Part shown: piece by piece, positions 34,061 through 44,085 of the stretch
How the letters are laid out: each line of letters opens with the position of its first letter
How positions within the stretch are numbered: the stretch's first letter is position 1
Assembly: GCA_025890175.1 (NCBI GenBank)
Contig: JANPYM010000020.1
Location: forward strand, 146,518 to 192,405
DNA length: 45,888 nt
Direction: 5' to 3'
Source: Ciborinia camelliae
Lineage: Eukaryota; Ascomycota; Leotiomycetes; Helotiales; Sclerotiniaceae
The notes under the pieces: model-generated
Told to the model about the DNA's origin: nothing
The model's input: only the letters and a program-made list of their open reading frames with translations
Database searches by the model: none
Position numbers and translations under genes: made by a program

Positions 34061-34317
34061 TGTTGGAATCATCTCGGTGGTATAGTGTTGATATCAACTT
34101 TTAATATAAATGGTATTGTATTGCATATCGATCGTAGATCGATCTGCATAAGCTTATATGCCCGCGCAGCGGGTATATCGGCCGCACGCGGCCGCACGCC
34201 CTGGTGAATCTGCTCCGCAGATTCACTGGTATCGCGACAAGTCCAATCGGGGTTGTAGATCGTACTAGTGAGCCTAGTGCGATCACGTGCTAAACCTGAT
34301 TCATTAGGATCGCGACA
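34061..34317. repeat. Hairpin-cascade repeat, copy 1
   Basis: Starts TGTTGGAATCATCTCGGTGG and ends near ATCGCGACA, so the ends read TG...CA. It holds a GC-rich core with four successive inverted repeats: the ATCGATC/GATCGAT dyad, the CCCGC/GCGGG arms, CGGCCGC-AC-GCGGCCG, and GTGAATCTGC-TCC-GCAGATTCAC (34204-34226). Homologous to 44086-44417. The 5' part (TCGGTGGTATAGTG) resembles the D-arm region (A-box) of tRNA-Asp or tRNA-Glu genes. It may be a solo LTR, SINE or foldback-like element. Boundaries are approximate. Confidence 0.65.
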
Positions 34318-34984
34318 AATTAGATCTAAAAGTAAATTGAACCAATAATGAACTATCGAATATTAAGCCGATTATACAACATTTATATTTCTCTCTAATT
34401 TATTGTGATAATAATGTATAGTTCATTTGGAAATTAGAATGATATTACGTCTGTCGCTAAGGCTCCTAGACCTAAGCGAGACTATTCAGGTTCACTTACT
34501 ATTAGATTTAGTAGATTGTGTCATGCCTAGGCCCTTGTCTAGTAAATGCCTTATAGCTAATCACGTAATCACCCTCTATATTAGTTGGTGATCTTTTAAA
34601 CAGAATCCTTTCCTCTTCAGCATAATTCTTTTATCTACTACTATACCTAGACCTCATTTCCATATACCCTAGGTGACGTACCTGACAAATTGATCAATGA
34701 GATCCGGTATAAAGAGGTAATCAATGTACCCAGATAACTATATGATAGAATTCCGATAATTCGTCGATCATTTCGCCCTCAACCTCCGATATTTTCCAGA
34801 TTGGCCATATAATAAGCCACGATTATTATTTGGCCCTTTCTAAATCTAATAATCTTTGATGAGCTCTTCTCACTACTAACTCTTGGGAAGGGGTAAACTC
34901 ACGCTCCCAAAATGTTAAAATCACGCGCGCATGAGTTTAATTGAATATTTTAATTACAGAACCGATTCGTATCTTTATGCGGTA
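34318..34984. other. Non-coding stretch, probably decayed mobile-element sequence
   Basis: Lies between repeat copies. No open frame longer than about 40 codons and no recognised transposase or integrase motif. AT-rich with scattered stop codons in all frames, compatible with old RIP-mutated repeat DNA. Confidence 0.45.
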
Positions 34985-35020
34985 TGCCTGAAACGAAGTG
35001 TAAGGGTTTCCGGACATGGC
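34985..35020. repeat. Dispersed repeat, copy 3 (5' end only)
   Basis: Matches the first about 25-30 bp of the 2139 and 33904 copies (TGCCTGAAACGAAGTG...AAGGGTTTC), then diverges. A terminal fragment, suggesting that this word is the end of a mobile element. Confidence 0.6.
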
Positions 35021-36059
35021 CCAGGACCGGATAGCTCTACTATTGATCATTTACATAATTAATTTACATAATATAGCCTGCGATAATGAATTAAATTTGA
35101 ATTCCGTGGATAAGCAGTACCAAAAAGCGTGTCGTGGTTACATAAACTTACTTGTATCAATATTGTATACGGTTTTGATTACTTAATAAAGTTTAGGGCG
35201 AGGCCCCCAATCTGGTGGGGTTGGGGTGATTGCCCCCCTTAAATTGTTGAATGCTATTTTGCCAATATTGCTAGAATATCTGGATAGACTACGTTTCAGA
35301 CTCTGTAAGTGTTGCTCACTCGATTATCTGATGGTTGTGACCAAGCACCAAACATACCGCGTACTTATACAATGATTGCGTCATTACATTCAAGTATAGA
35401 ACTAATAGTCAATTAATATTACTTCGGTTTCGTTATCACTATATATCATGGTCTAGCTTATAATCATTGATATAATACCAACATTAACAATCTTTTTTGA
35501 TATCTTATTCAAATAATACTTGCCATCATCTCAATTTCCCATAACATCAACTGAAATTGTTAAAGTTATAGTTTCTGTATACTACGAGAGTAGAGGGAGC
35601 CAGCCCCCTTTAAACCAGTAGAGATTTATTAGAGCTCTTCACTTTGTAGATTTTTTTCCATCAATTAATATGTTGTTATAAATGCTCTATATCCACAAGT
35701 TAACCTAGTATTGGTTTGTCATCACGATTCTCTTATATAGAATCTCCCGACTCCATAGAACTTAGATTCTTAGTCACTATAATGGATTAATTCTCTCCAT
35801 ATTATCCAGGAAGGACATGATGATGAAGATTTGATGCGTGAGTGTGTAACAATAAACCAAAGTATATGGATGTGGCACCTTGAACATCGCAGCGGCCGCC
35901 GAGTCTTGAAAGAAGGAATCGGGGCTGGGCAAAAGGTACGGTTACCTTTTAATAACTGGGTAGAGTACTAGTACTCGGCGCTGGAAAGAATTTTTCAATG
36001 ACCAAAACCGAATTCAGAATTTCAGTCTATTTATACAATTACTTGTAACTTAGAAGACG
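35021..36059. other. Non-coding stretch, probably decayed element sequence
   Basis: A few G/C runs (for example near 35210-35240 and 35590-35610) stand out in AT-rich sequence. No gene could be supported. Confidence 0.45.
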
Positions 36060-36576
36060 GTTCTTCCTGAACGACCGAAATTGTCTTCGAGGACAATCAA
36101 AAAGGCAATGATAGTATAAATCAGCCTTTGAATACTCGTGGATGGACTTTTCTAGAGTGTGTTCTTTCACCGAGAACTATTGTTTTCTACAAGAACCAAA
36201 TAAGTTGGGATTGTGCTTCAATACTTATCAACTCGAATGGCCCATTGAATCCCCTTACAGAATATCATAAAGATTTACCTGGTCGGTATTCTGATTATAT
36301 TGCCGGCCAGTCAACTATGAGAACTCACGCTGCACCCAAGCATGTATGGACTATTGGCGGAAATCTGTCGAGTTCTACTCTCGCCGAAACTTCACACATG
36401 ATAGTGATAAACTGAGAGCTATATCTGGATGTGATCAAGTCAAAGACAGGTGACAACTATCTAGCAAGTCTATTGGCCTCTGATTTGAGAATATAAATCT
36501 TCTGGTACGCTGAAGATCCGTCCTCTCGGCAGGTCTTTTACAGAGCGTTGTATTGGTCTTGGGCCCCAGTCAATGG

Positions 36577-37125
36577 CAGTGTTCTACTTAGTATTTCCCG
36601 TATTCCGTATACGGGCCCGTATAGTGGTAAGTTCTACATTTTTGATACGTATCTAGATATGTGATATTGAATTCCATACCACTGAAAATATTCAATATTA
36701 TCATAATACGAAATACTACTAGCAAGATACGCAAATACGGAGTTCCTATTGGTGCGGCATATGCCGCCTTTCAATTTTTGAAGCTATTCCCATTTGAAGC
36801 TATTCCCATTTGAAGCTATTCCCATTTGAAGCTATTCCCATTTGAAGCTATTCCCATTTGAAGCTATTCCCATTTTTGAAGCTATTCCCATTTTTCGATC
36901 AATCCCTTGCAATATTATCGATTAATCCCTTGCAATATTATTAAAAATCGATAATGCAATATAGGAATTTCAGTATTTTTCTAGTATTTCAGTATATCCT
37001 TACAAATACCCGTATTAGATGATATCTACACAAGTGGTGTAGTTCGCCTTTCATACGTACGATATACCGTATGAGATCCTCAATACGCGCCACCGTTGTA
37101 CGGTAGTATACTAAGTAGAACACTG
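36577..37125. mobile_element. Non-autonomous hAT-type MITE, 549 bp
   Basis: The left end is CAGTGTTCTACTTAGTAT and the right end is its exact inverted copy (18 bp). It is flanked by direct copies of GTCAATGG (36569-36576 and 37126-37133), an 8-bp target duplication. The CAGTG-type terminus plus 8-bp duplication is the hallmark of the hAT superfamily. Sub-terminal CCGTAT/ATACGG words recur at both ends, including the palindrome TATACGGGCCCGTATA (36608-36623); such words often serve as transposase sites. There is no transposase frame. Removing one target copy and the element rejoins the HET reading frame across VNG-QIRFW. Confidence 0.92.
36779..36895. repeat. 17-bp minisatellite inside the MITE
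   Basis: TGAAGCTATTCCCATTT repeated about seven times, the last two with one or two extra T. A second mini-duplication (ATCAATCCCTTGCAATATTAT and ATTAATCCCTTGCAATATTA) follows at about 36898-36942. Confidence 0.85.
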
Positions 37126-37640
37126 GTCAATGGACAGATTAGATTCTGGCATCCTGATCAAATTGGAAATATGAACCCCATTACTACCGGTCTAGGATCC
37201 AAGACATATCCTAGAATTCGCTTGAAGTCTTCGATATCAACAAAATATACAATCCCCCATCAAATGAGCTCGGCGATGTTGTAAAGGGCTCATTGTTCAT
37301 AAAAGACGTGGTAAAATCATGGAAGCTGGGGGGGGGAATATGTAGCTAAAAAATTAGCTATGATCGAGGCAGAAATCTATTTGACGAAGATATCGACGAG
37401 ATCCTCTCCAAGTTAAATGTCCGGGGCATGGATTACTTTTTATTCTTTCCTTCCCGGAGATAGTTCAAGATACTTTACACTTATCATAACAAGAACTGAC
37501 ATGACTTATAAATGAGTTGGTAAAGTCATGGTAGGCAATTGTGTCGAAGCGTTCGACCTGTACAATAATATTGAAGGCACGGAGGAGCTTAGCCTTCGTA
37601 GACTGGAAATAAAACCGAAAAAGTACTCTACTTAGTATCT

Positions 37641-38427
37641 TTATTCCCAGTCGATGTATTTGCCAGAAATCTGTCCAAAAATCTGCCAAAACTGGTCGAT
37701 GTCATGACATTCGTTTTGACAGTTTTTCGGATGTGAAATGTGTGTGCAAAATAAAAGTTGGGAGGTTCAATTTCACCGCTTTTGGGCAGAATAATCTGCT
37801 TACGTAAGGATCAACCCACCACACTACTCCGTACATCACACCACACTATTCAAACCTCCGTCAAGAACTTCCAAATATACTTCCGCAAAGATCCAAAATA
37901 TCAATATACAACGACAAGACTTTCCAATTTTCTCAATCATTGCAAAGCTGCAAACAATGAGGAGTTCAATTGCACCTTTCCGTTTTCGGAATTTCCATGC
38001 AGGAAGCCCTGTGACTGGTTGCGGAAATTTGTTTCTTTGTCTGCAAACATGATGATCATGTGGATTTATCTGCAATATATTATTGAGGTATCGGCGCTGA
38101 ATTATGGTGGGTGGTTTTATTGTGTACATTTGTACTAGTTTGATTAGTATTTCAAGCTGCTCGTCTTGTTGCGACGAACAAATTTTCAATTTGCTTCGCC
38201 TATCTTCTATTGAGAAAGATTCAACTATTGTTTGGAGTTACCTACTGGGTCGAAGATTTATTCTCTTTTACGGTATTATACACATCATACTTTAATTTCT
38301 TTTCCTACTAGCAGGCTCTTATCATTACAGCCCCTCAAAATCCATGACAACCTGCCCCAAACCCGAAATCATTTACAAAATCTCTCTCACTTCAACTGAC
38401 ATCCACCTTGTCAAATAACTTCTTACA
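37641..38427. other. Non-coding stretch upstream of the 38428 gene
   Basis: An open frame at 37758-38138 has no recognisable domain and lacks a convincing context. The last about 100 bp before 38428 are pyrimidine-rich, consistent with promoter and 5' UTR of the next gene. Confidence 0.4.
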
Positions 38428-39084
38428 ATGCTCGGAAAAATCCTCTACCTCCCCCTCGAAACCCTAGCGCACACTCTCATCCAAGCCTTCGCCATCCTCC
38501 TCTACCTCGCTCTCATTTTTGTAACCTACCTCATTTACACTCTCCGTTTCCTCTCCAACCTCACCGGTCTCACATCCCTCCTATTCTACCTCTGGAACCG
38601 ATTCCCCACCATCCTAAAGAAAAAAGTAAAAGATGTAGCGGAAGAACGCCGAGAACTCCGTCGCAAATATGCCGAGGAACGAACCGAGCGTTTACGAGAA
38701 CGCAATGTCGTAGGGGGGAAAGAAAAGGAACAGTTGCGTGAAGCGATGCGAAGGGTCGCATGGAAGAGAGGACTAAAGATGGACTATGGGATTGATTTAG
38801 CTGAAGACGCACGAGACGAAGACTCTAGATCGAAAGCAAAATCGGGAGATGAAGATATTGAAGAATGGATCGAAGATGAAGTATTCATCCAAGATCCTGC
38901 CGAACTACAAGAAGAACTTGAGAAATTGGAAATGCGAGCGGATGTAGGGAAAAAAGCCGGATTCTGGGATGAGGAGGAGGAGCAGGAGAAGAAGGCGAAA
39001 GCGAGAGAGGCGGCCAGGATTTTATTGAGGAATGGAGAGGTGGAGGAGTTTCCTAGGTTTGAAGATATGGATACTCGGGAGTAA
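38428..39084 (+). CDS. Small membrane protein with charged coiled-coil tail (unrecognised)
   Basis: A single exon of 218 residues. The N-terminal about 60 residues are strongly hydrophobic, with probably two membrane spans (about 12-37, ILLYLALIFVTYLIY, and about 45-60). The remainder is highly charged: a Lys/Arg/Glu-rich helical stretch at about 63-110 (RRELRRKYAEERTERLRERN), then acidic patches (DEDIEEWIEDE, about 141-152) and another Glu/Lys-rich helix near the end. It would be anchored in a membrane with a cytosolic coiled-coil domain. The start follows a pyrimidine-rich leader and the codon pattern is typical of neighbouring genes. No family recognised. Confidence 0.7.
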   Translation: MLGKILYLPLETLAHTLIQAFAILLYLALIFVTYLIYTLRFLSNLTGLTSLLFYLWNRFPTILKKKVKDVAEERRELRRKYAEERTERLRERNVVGGKEKEQLREAMRRVAWKRGLKMDYGIDLAEDARDEDSRSKAKSGDEDIEEWIEDEVFIQDPAELQEELEKLEMRADVGKKAGFWDEEEEQEKKAKAREAARILLRNGEVEEFPRFEDMDTRE

Positions 39085-39832
39085 GAGGCTTAGGGATTTC
39101 CTCGCTTGAGATTGTCCTCGGTTGAGATTGAGGGTTGGAATTGGATGGGATAGGATAGGATTGAAGTATAGCATTTGATAGCATTTGATAGCATTTCCAA
39201 AATCAAAACCAAGCATCTAATCTAACATTCCATTTCATTCCTTCGCACCCACCTCCTCAAACTTTTTTGTTTTTTGGTATTTTTGTTGCACATCTCCCAA
39301 AACCTTGGCGAGTCTAGAAAAATCTAGAATTTTGCACATGCCAAATCCTTATATCATTGAAAGAACCACTTACCTAGGTATACTAACTTGCCTTCCTATA
39401 AAAAATGCAGTCAACCTACAAAGTACACTGTACTGTACCCCGCATCAATTTAATTTCTTTGAATCTTTGTCTCTGCTTCACTCATGCTATACATCCATAT
39501 CACCGCATTGGGATTAGTAACCTAGGTAGTTAACTCATTTCATTCAGAGGTTCGGTCCTTTGATATAGGGTTTGTAATGCCTCATCTCATCTCACCTCAC
39601 CTCACCTCACCTCACCTCATTCCATTCTGTAATTGAATATTGATTTTATCTCGTATGAAGTATTGAGTTCTGTGTACTTCAACATCACATCTTCATTGGA
39701 GTCTAGTTGCACATATCAAGTCACCAAATGCAATCCAGTCCAATCCAATCCAGTCTAATACTCTCCACCCAGTAAACCAATCAACCAAGATAAAACCAAA
39801 CCCACTCACAAAAAAGAAAAAGAAATTACACC
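39085..39832. other. Intergenic region with CTCAC and AATCCAGTC repeats
   Basis: Contains a (CACCT)n microsatellite at about 39583-39625, GGATAGGATAG and GCATTTGATA short repeats near 39140-39195, and a CAATCCAGTC-type run near 39730-39760. It should hold the 3' UTR of the 38428 gene and the promoter of the 39833 gene. No gene supported. Confidence 0.5.
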
Positions 39833-40729
39833 ATGTCCTCCTCCACACTAACCTCCACACCGACCCCCACAACCCGACACACAGCCTCTCAATCCCTGTC
39901 TGCCTCGCACATAGCAACCGATACCCTATCCAGCACTCCACTTCTTCAAACGGGTACTTCGATCCCGGCGCTTCCTCCTCCTTCCGCTACTACTACTTCG
40001 CGTATGTATATATATTTTTTCATTTTTATTTTCTTTTGTATTTTTGGGGATTCGGATTTTATCCCTGGAGAGAGGGGATGGGGGAATAAGGGAGTTGGAA
40101 AATGAATGACTAATCGAATCTAATATCACCTACATATAGTACTAAACCACCTACAAAATCTCCTCGATTTCACATCTACACTTCTTGCTCTCTGTAAGTA
40201 ACACGCACTCCCACTCCATCGCCGAGTCCTCCCCCCTTTCCCTCTATCCCTTTCCCCTTTCCTCTTGCTAACCCCCCTAGTCATCGCCTCAGTCCTCACC
40301 CTCCTCTTCGTCTACTGGTCATCAATCTACATCCTCTCCAAAACCAGCGGTTTAAAACCGCCGGAGCCGCTCTGGTTCCGATCGCACACTCCCGAAAAAA
40401 AATCGCCACCCAAGAAAGAAGTCGGGTTTGCGCCGCACCCCAGCGACGTGGAATTTTATTCCAAGGCGCAGGAGATTAAGAGACGACTTGCGCGGATAGG
40501 CTCGGGTGATCCAGAAGAGAAGGGGGGAGAAAAGGGAACGAAGGAAGGAACGAAGGATGCAGGACTGGGTGAGAAATCCCACGAGGAAAAAGGTAGAGTG
40601 TCGTCGATAGCAAAGAGTACGGGGGTTTCCGGATTGGCGAGTGCGGCGGGGAGAAAGGCGGAGGATGTTAAGACCGAGGCGGATTTGCAGTTTCAGAGGG
40701 GAGTGGCGGATGTTGGGGGGGATACGTAG
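39833..40729 (+). CDS. Single-span membrane protein, three exons (unrecognised)
   Basis: Exons 39833-40001, 40140-40193 and 40281-40729 give 223 residues. The introns are 138 and 87 nt; the second has a GCTAAC branch point before a CCTAG acceptor. Residues 1-57 are Ser/Thr/Pro-rich. Residues about 63-97 hold a membrane span (LLALFIASVLTLLFVYW) that is assembled across the second junction, which supports the model. A conserved-looking block follows: SGLKPPEPLWFRSHTPEK, then HPSDVEFYSKAQEIKRRLA, and a Gly/Glu/Lys-rich charged tail. Without splicing the first exon runs into low-complexity Ile/Phe. No family recognised. Confidence 0.65.
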
Positions 40730-41081
40730 ATGGGGTCGTTGGTTGTGTTGTGGTTTTTATGTTGTATGGATATGGATATGGATGGGACGATGTTGGTTTT
40801 GGGGTGGATGAATATATTCTTTGTGGGACTGACATGGGAGGAGAACGTTAAGTTATAATGGAAGGGAAATGAATGAGGATTGAATGAATGTTTGTGAATG
40901 GTAGTAATGATTTCGAATATAAAAAATGAAACTATCGGAAAGCCATCCCATTTCACCATAAATCTCCCATAATTTTGAAGTAAGAGTCTGAGAATACATG
41001 ATGAGAGTGTAGAAAAACTTAAGAATGATCAGAAAATCAACTGAATAGCATAGAAATTGAAAACATGACTCAAGTTTTGCC
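40730..41081. other. Convergent 3' intergenic region
   Basis: Between the 39833 gene and the Clr5-domain gene, which converge. No open frame of note. Confidence 0.5.
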
Positions 41082-42650
41082 TCATTGCTCAATTACCGTG
41101 AAATATCTCATCTCTTCCAAATGCTTTTTTGTTTCCTTGATGAATTGATCCCAACCAACAACACTTGGCTCCAGCGCTGACAGAGAACTGCTTAGAGGGA
41201 CAAATTGCCAGTGCGCCCGAAGGAGCAGACTGTTAAAGCTCAAGAACTTCGAAAAGGATTCATAATCTTGTATTCGAGGGGAAGGATTAGATATTGGGTT
41301 CGGTTTTGTTTTAATAACTTGTTCTATACAGCGGTATATAAGACTAAAATATAGCATGACCCCAAAAATAGCAGCTTCCAATATTTCGCTCTCTCGAGAT
41401 TCGAAAATTTCAGGGAACATAAATAAATAATGCTGGAGAAAATAAAGTGCAAGTAAAAGAATACTGCGTGGAATTTGGCCAATACCCTTGGACGGGACCG
41501 TAGGGTTGGAATGCCAATATAAATCGAACGTCGAGGTGTCAAGCAGAAGTGGTAGTGTGTTTTCAATAAAAACAGGAAGGGACAGAGCCTGAGGGTTCCA
41601 TAGTGCATGATGAAGTGTGAGGAGCTTCTGATAGGAGTTAGTCTAGAAGATCGGGATACGGTCCCGGAGAGGAGGCAAAATACATATTTGATAAATCGAT
41701 TGAACATTTCGTTCGAAATGTCATCAAACTCAGGCGGGTATTCGAAGATAGACATATCGAATTTAAAATTAATGGGAGGAGAAGTGCCGTATTCCCGAAT
41801 GAACTGATTGAGAACTGCTGTCCTGGTCTCAATTATCTCTCTTTGGCGTTCCTCCCTTGAGCCTACAATCTGTAGAGGACTGTTTGTCGAATCTAAAATT
41901 CTGTATTCCTCTCCTACATTATGATGTATACCTTGATCTATGGCCGTCGGTGCGGGAGTATCGCAAGAGATATAGCAAGGAGTTTCTGCAGCGATCAGTA
42001 TTTGATAGATATCAATATCAAATTAGGATTGCCATACCAACATCAAACTCAAGGATTGAGTCCTCGGTAAGTTTATTTCTCTGCGCGAAACGTTGAATCT
42101 TCTGCGGCTCGACATCCCGGCCACTAATGCTGAACTCGCTTTCCTTTCCCTCACGTTTTCTCTTCAAATTCTTTCGCAAAATCACCTTCATGTCATTTTC
42201 CTTGATGTTTTTGTCTAATTTCCACTGCTCGATTCGTCGCTTATATTGCTTTGGTCTGAACCCCATATTTGTTAGAAATTGAAATAGAGAATCATAGAAC
42301 CCAAGGACTCACGTTGCTCGAAATTTATATTCTTTTTCCATGATATTAATAACCTCCTTCAGAGGCATGTCTTCAACAATATAAAGTTGAGTGAACGTTG
42401 ATCTCTGACGCTCCCATTCTTCCGCAGAGTGAACACTGGGAGCAATTCTGGGAGAAATTTTGGGAGCAGGTCTAGTTGGGGAAGGCATGGGCTTAGGTAC
42501 GGATGTTGAGGCGAGAGCAACATTTGATGCAAATTCGACACCGGGAGTTGTAACTTGATCGTCGCTTAAGGCGCTTGCTGTTGGTTGTGGTGGGCTTGGA
42601 TTCCTTTCCGGGAGACTGAAACGAGGATCTTGAAACCCTCTAGTATCCAT
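41082..42650 (-). CDS. Clr5-domain protein, four exons
   Basis: Exons 42650-42313, 42255-42038, 41985-41684 and 41642-41082 give 472 residues. Introns are 57, 52 and 41 nt; the first two have CTAAC and CTGATC branch sites. The Clr5 domain (about residues 76-135) is rebuilt across the first junction: EEWERQRSTFTQLYIVEDM, LKEVINIMEKEYKFRAT, then QYKRRIEQWKLDKNIKEND. This fungal domain usually sits at the N-terminus of large proteins of unknown role. An N-terminal Pro/Ser-rich tail precedes it. The C-terminal half (about 286-472) is Leu/Phe-rich and may be helical (LLLALYFLQHYLFMFPEIF). The 41-nt third intron is short, but without it the frame turns nonsensical. Confidence 0.75.
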
Positions 42651-43107
42651 TTCAATAATAGTATGAGGTATCTGAATTAACGAGAAATAAAAGAATAACC
42701 TCAGACGGAAAACCCAACAGTATTATATATCTATACATACCTTGAAATATTCACCCCACCCGAAGTACCACGATCCAAGAACCACAGCCTTGCTGACGTC
42801 TTATGCGCGGTCTTTTTGTTTCTCAGCATCCTCTGGTTACAGGACATACCGGATCTGCAAGAACCTTTTGCCATTTCCCGTCATCCGGGTCCTTATGAAA
42901 AGCAAGGTACTTTTGCATCGTGGCTGCACGAGAGAACAGCTCTGCATGGTCCTTTTGCAACCCAGTATTTCAACCCAGGACTTTTATGCCTTGGCTCAAG
43001 TGGCTTCCAAGGCCACCCACAAACACCTCGCCCAAGGCAAGATACTTTTGCATCTTTTGCATCATGGCTTGATCTCATCCACTAGGATAAGATTATTGGA
43101 TCAAGGA
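42651..43107. other. Upstream of the Clr5 gene; possible decayed repeat
   Basis: Frames here read as Gln/His/Ser-rich text with an internal near-repeat (TACTTTTGCATC at about 42908 and 43043). No recognised domain. Likely a mix of promoter and element debris. Confidence 0.35.
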
Positions 43108-43303
43108 AAACAAATTTCACAGCAGGGCCAAGCATATCGATATCAGATGGCATTACATCAGGGATGACATGGTGGACGGGAACAGGCTCAGGGTGCTCTG
43201 GATGACTGGTGCTGACCAGATCGCAGATATTTTGACTAAGCAATTAATCTCGAGCAGCTTTCTTATTCATTACGCTGGGATGAGCTTAGATGTAGAGAAA
43301 AGA
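43108..43303 (+). mobile_element. Ty1/copia polyprotein remnant (RNase H end)
   Basis: One frame reads AKHIDIRWHYIRDDMVDG, then GADQIADILTKQL, ending AGMSLDVEKR and a stop. This is the very typical C-terminal end of the copia RNase H domain (H-I-D-I-R-x-H-x-I-R ... A-D-x-x-A-D-I-L-T-K-x-L). Upstream the frame breaks quickly and no integrase or reverse transcriptase could be found, so it is a fragment. A purine-rich run (TTTGAAGGGGATCC) follows, as expected before the 3' LTR, but I could not define an LTR end. Confidence 0.75.
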
Positions 43304-44085
43304 TAATCACGTTTGAAGGGGATCCAGATACTCTTGTACTACAACGTGATCATGTCACATGACACGGGATGATTGAACTCCACTGGAGAATAGACATCAC
43401 GGCTGATAACACGGAGTAATGTAGGTTCCATTTGGATAAACTTCGGTATAAAATTTTGTATGAGGAATCTTGTTTATATTTCCTAATATGAAAGATTTTT
43501 TATTATAAAAAGCTCGATCAAAAATAAAATGGTTATGGTAGTCGATAGATTATTATGGTAGTTTATTATAGTAGATGGTAGATGGTAGATGATATAGTAG
43601 TAATTAAGTGTGCTTTTCCGTTGGTTTTCTAGCTCGAAATCGTTCAAATTTATAATATATATATATAAAGTAATAGGTTTTGATCGGAAAATTGATAAGC
43701 CCGATCCGAAATAAGCAATTTTGAAGAAGTTGTTGAAGTTTTCATAATTAAGTGATTTAATTGGGTGACAGGGGTAGCGACAGCGAGGTCTATATATCTA
43801 CCCCACTTACGAATCTACGAACCTACGAACCTACGAACCTATAAACCTACGAATCTACGAACCTTAATTATAAGTAGGTTTTTATAGTACTATTGATAAC
43901 TTATTTAGAACTATTGGATAAATCACGTGCCTACGGCACCCCCGCGCTACAACACTAGCATACACTAGCGGGCATATATAGTTAATCTATAATATAGTTT
44001 TTAAAACTTCGAATTAAATATATTATATATTATAATACATTTGTTTTTTTATTATTTATAATAATTTCAATATTAATTAATAAAA
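43304..44085. other. AT-rich repeat-laden flank
   Basis: Includes a 9-bp tandem run of CTACGAACC and variants at about 43808-43863, a short ATGGTAG-type run near 43555-43585, and an island at about 43924-43975 with ATCACGTGCCTACGG. No gene. Confidence 0.5.
43808..43863. repeat. CTACGAACC minisatellite (9-bp unit)
   Basis: Six or more tandem copies of CTACGAACC with one-base variants (CTACGAATC, CTATAAACC). Confidence 0.85.

Larger units (their letters stand above)
36060..37640 (+). pseudogene. HET-domain (heterokaryon incompatibility) gene relic, split by a MITE
   Basis: Successive pieces read as the second half of a HET-domain protein. In frame 2, NTRGWTFLECVLSPRTIVFY (about 36128-36187) is the conserved N-T-R-x-W-T-x-x-E box. 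In frame 1, WRKSVEFYSRRNFTHDSDKL and RAISG (about 36355-36430) match the VE-Y-S-R-x-T-x-x-SDKL-A-x-SG segment. Back in frame 2, GDNYLASLLASDLR then YWSWAPVNG (to 36576) match the Y-L-A-G-L and W-S-W-A segments. After the MITE the frame resumes as QIRFWHPDQ from 37134 and further degraded text to about 37640. Two frameshifts, an in-frame TAA and the insertion show it is dead. The N-terminal part is missing. Confidence 0.8.

Noticed and set aside
34061..34317. A tRNA gene suspected from the TGGTATAGTG word.
   Set aside because: No acceptor stem or full cloverleaf can be formed; only an A-box-like resemblance remains.
37758..38138. 126-codon open frame upstream of the 38428 gene.
   Set aside because: No domain, unusual composition, overlapping antisense frame of equal quality.
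41324..41755. Long unspliced reading of the Clr5 gene (Phe/His/Arg-rich text after residue 286).
   Set aside because: It ends in an early stop and looks non-protein-like; a 41-nt intron gives a smooth helical continuation to 41082.
42816..43085. 89-codon open frame with doubled TFAS-x-WL text.
   Set aside because: Sequence is repeat-like, without start context or domain; probably element debris.
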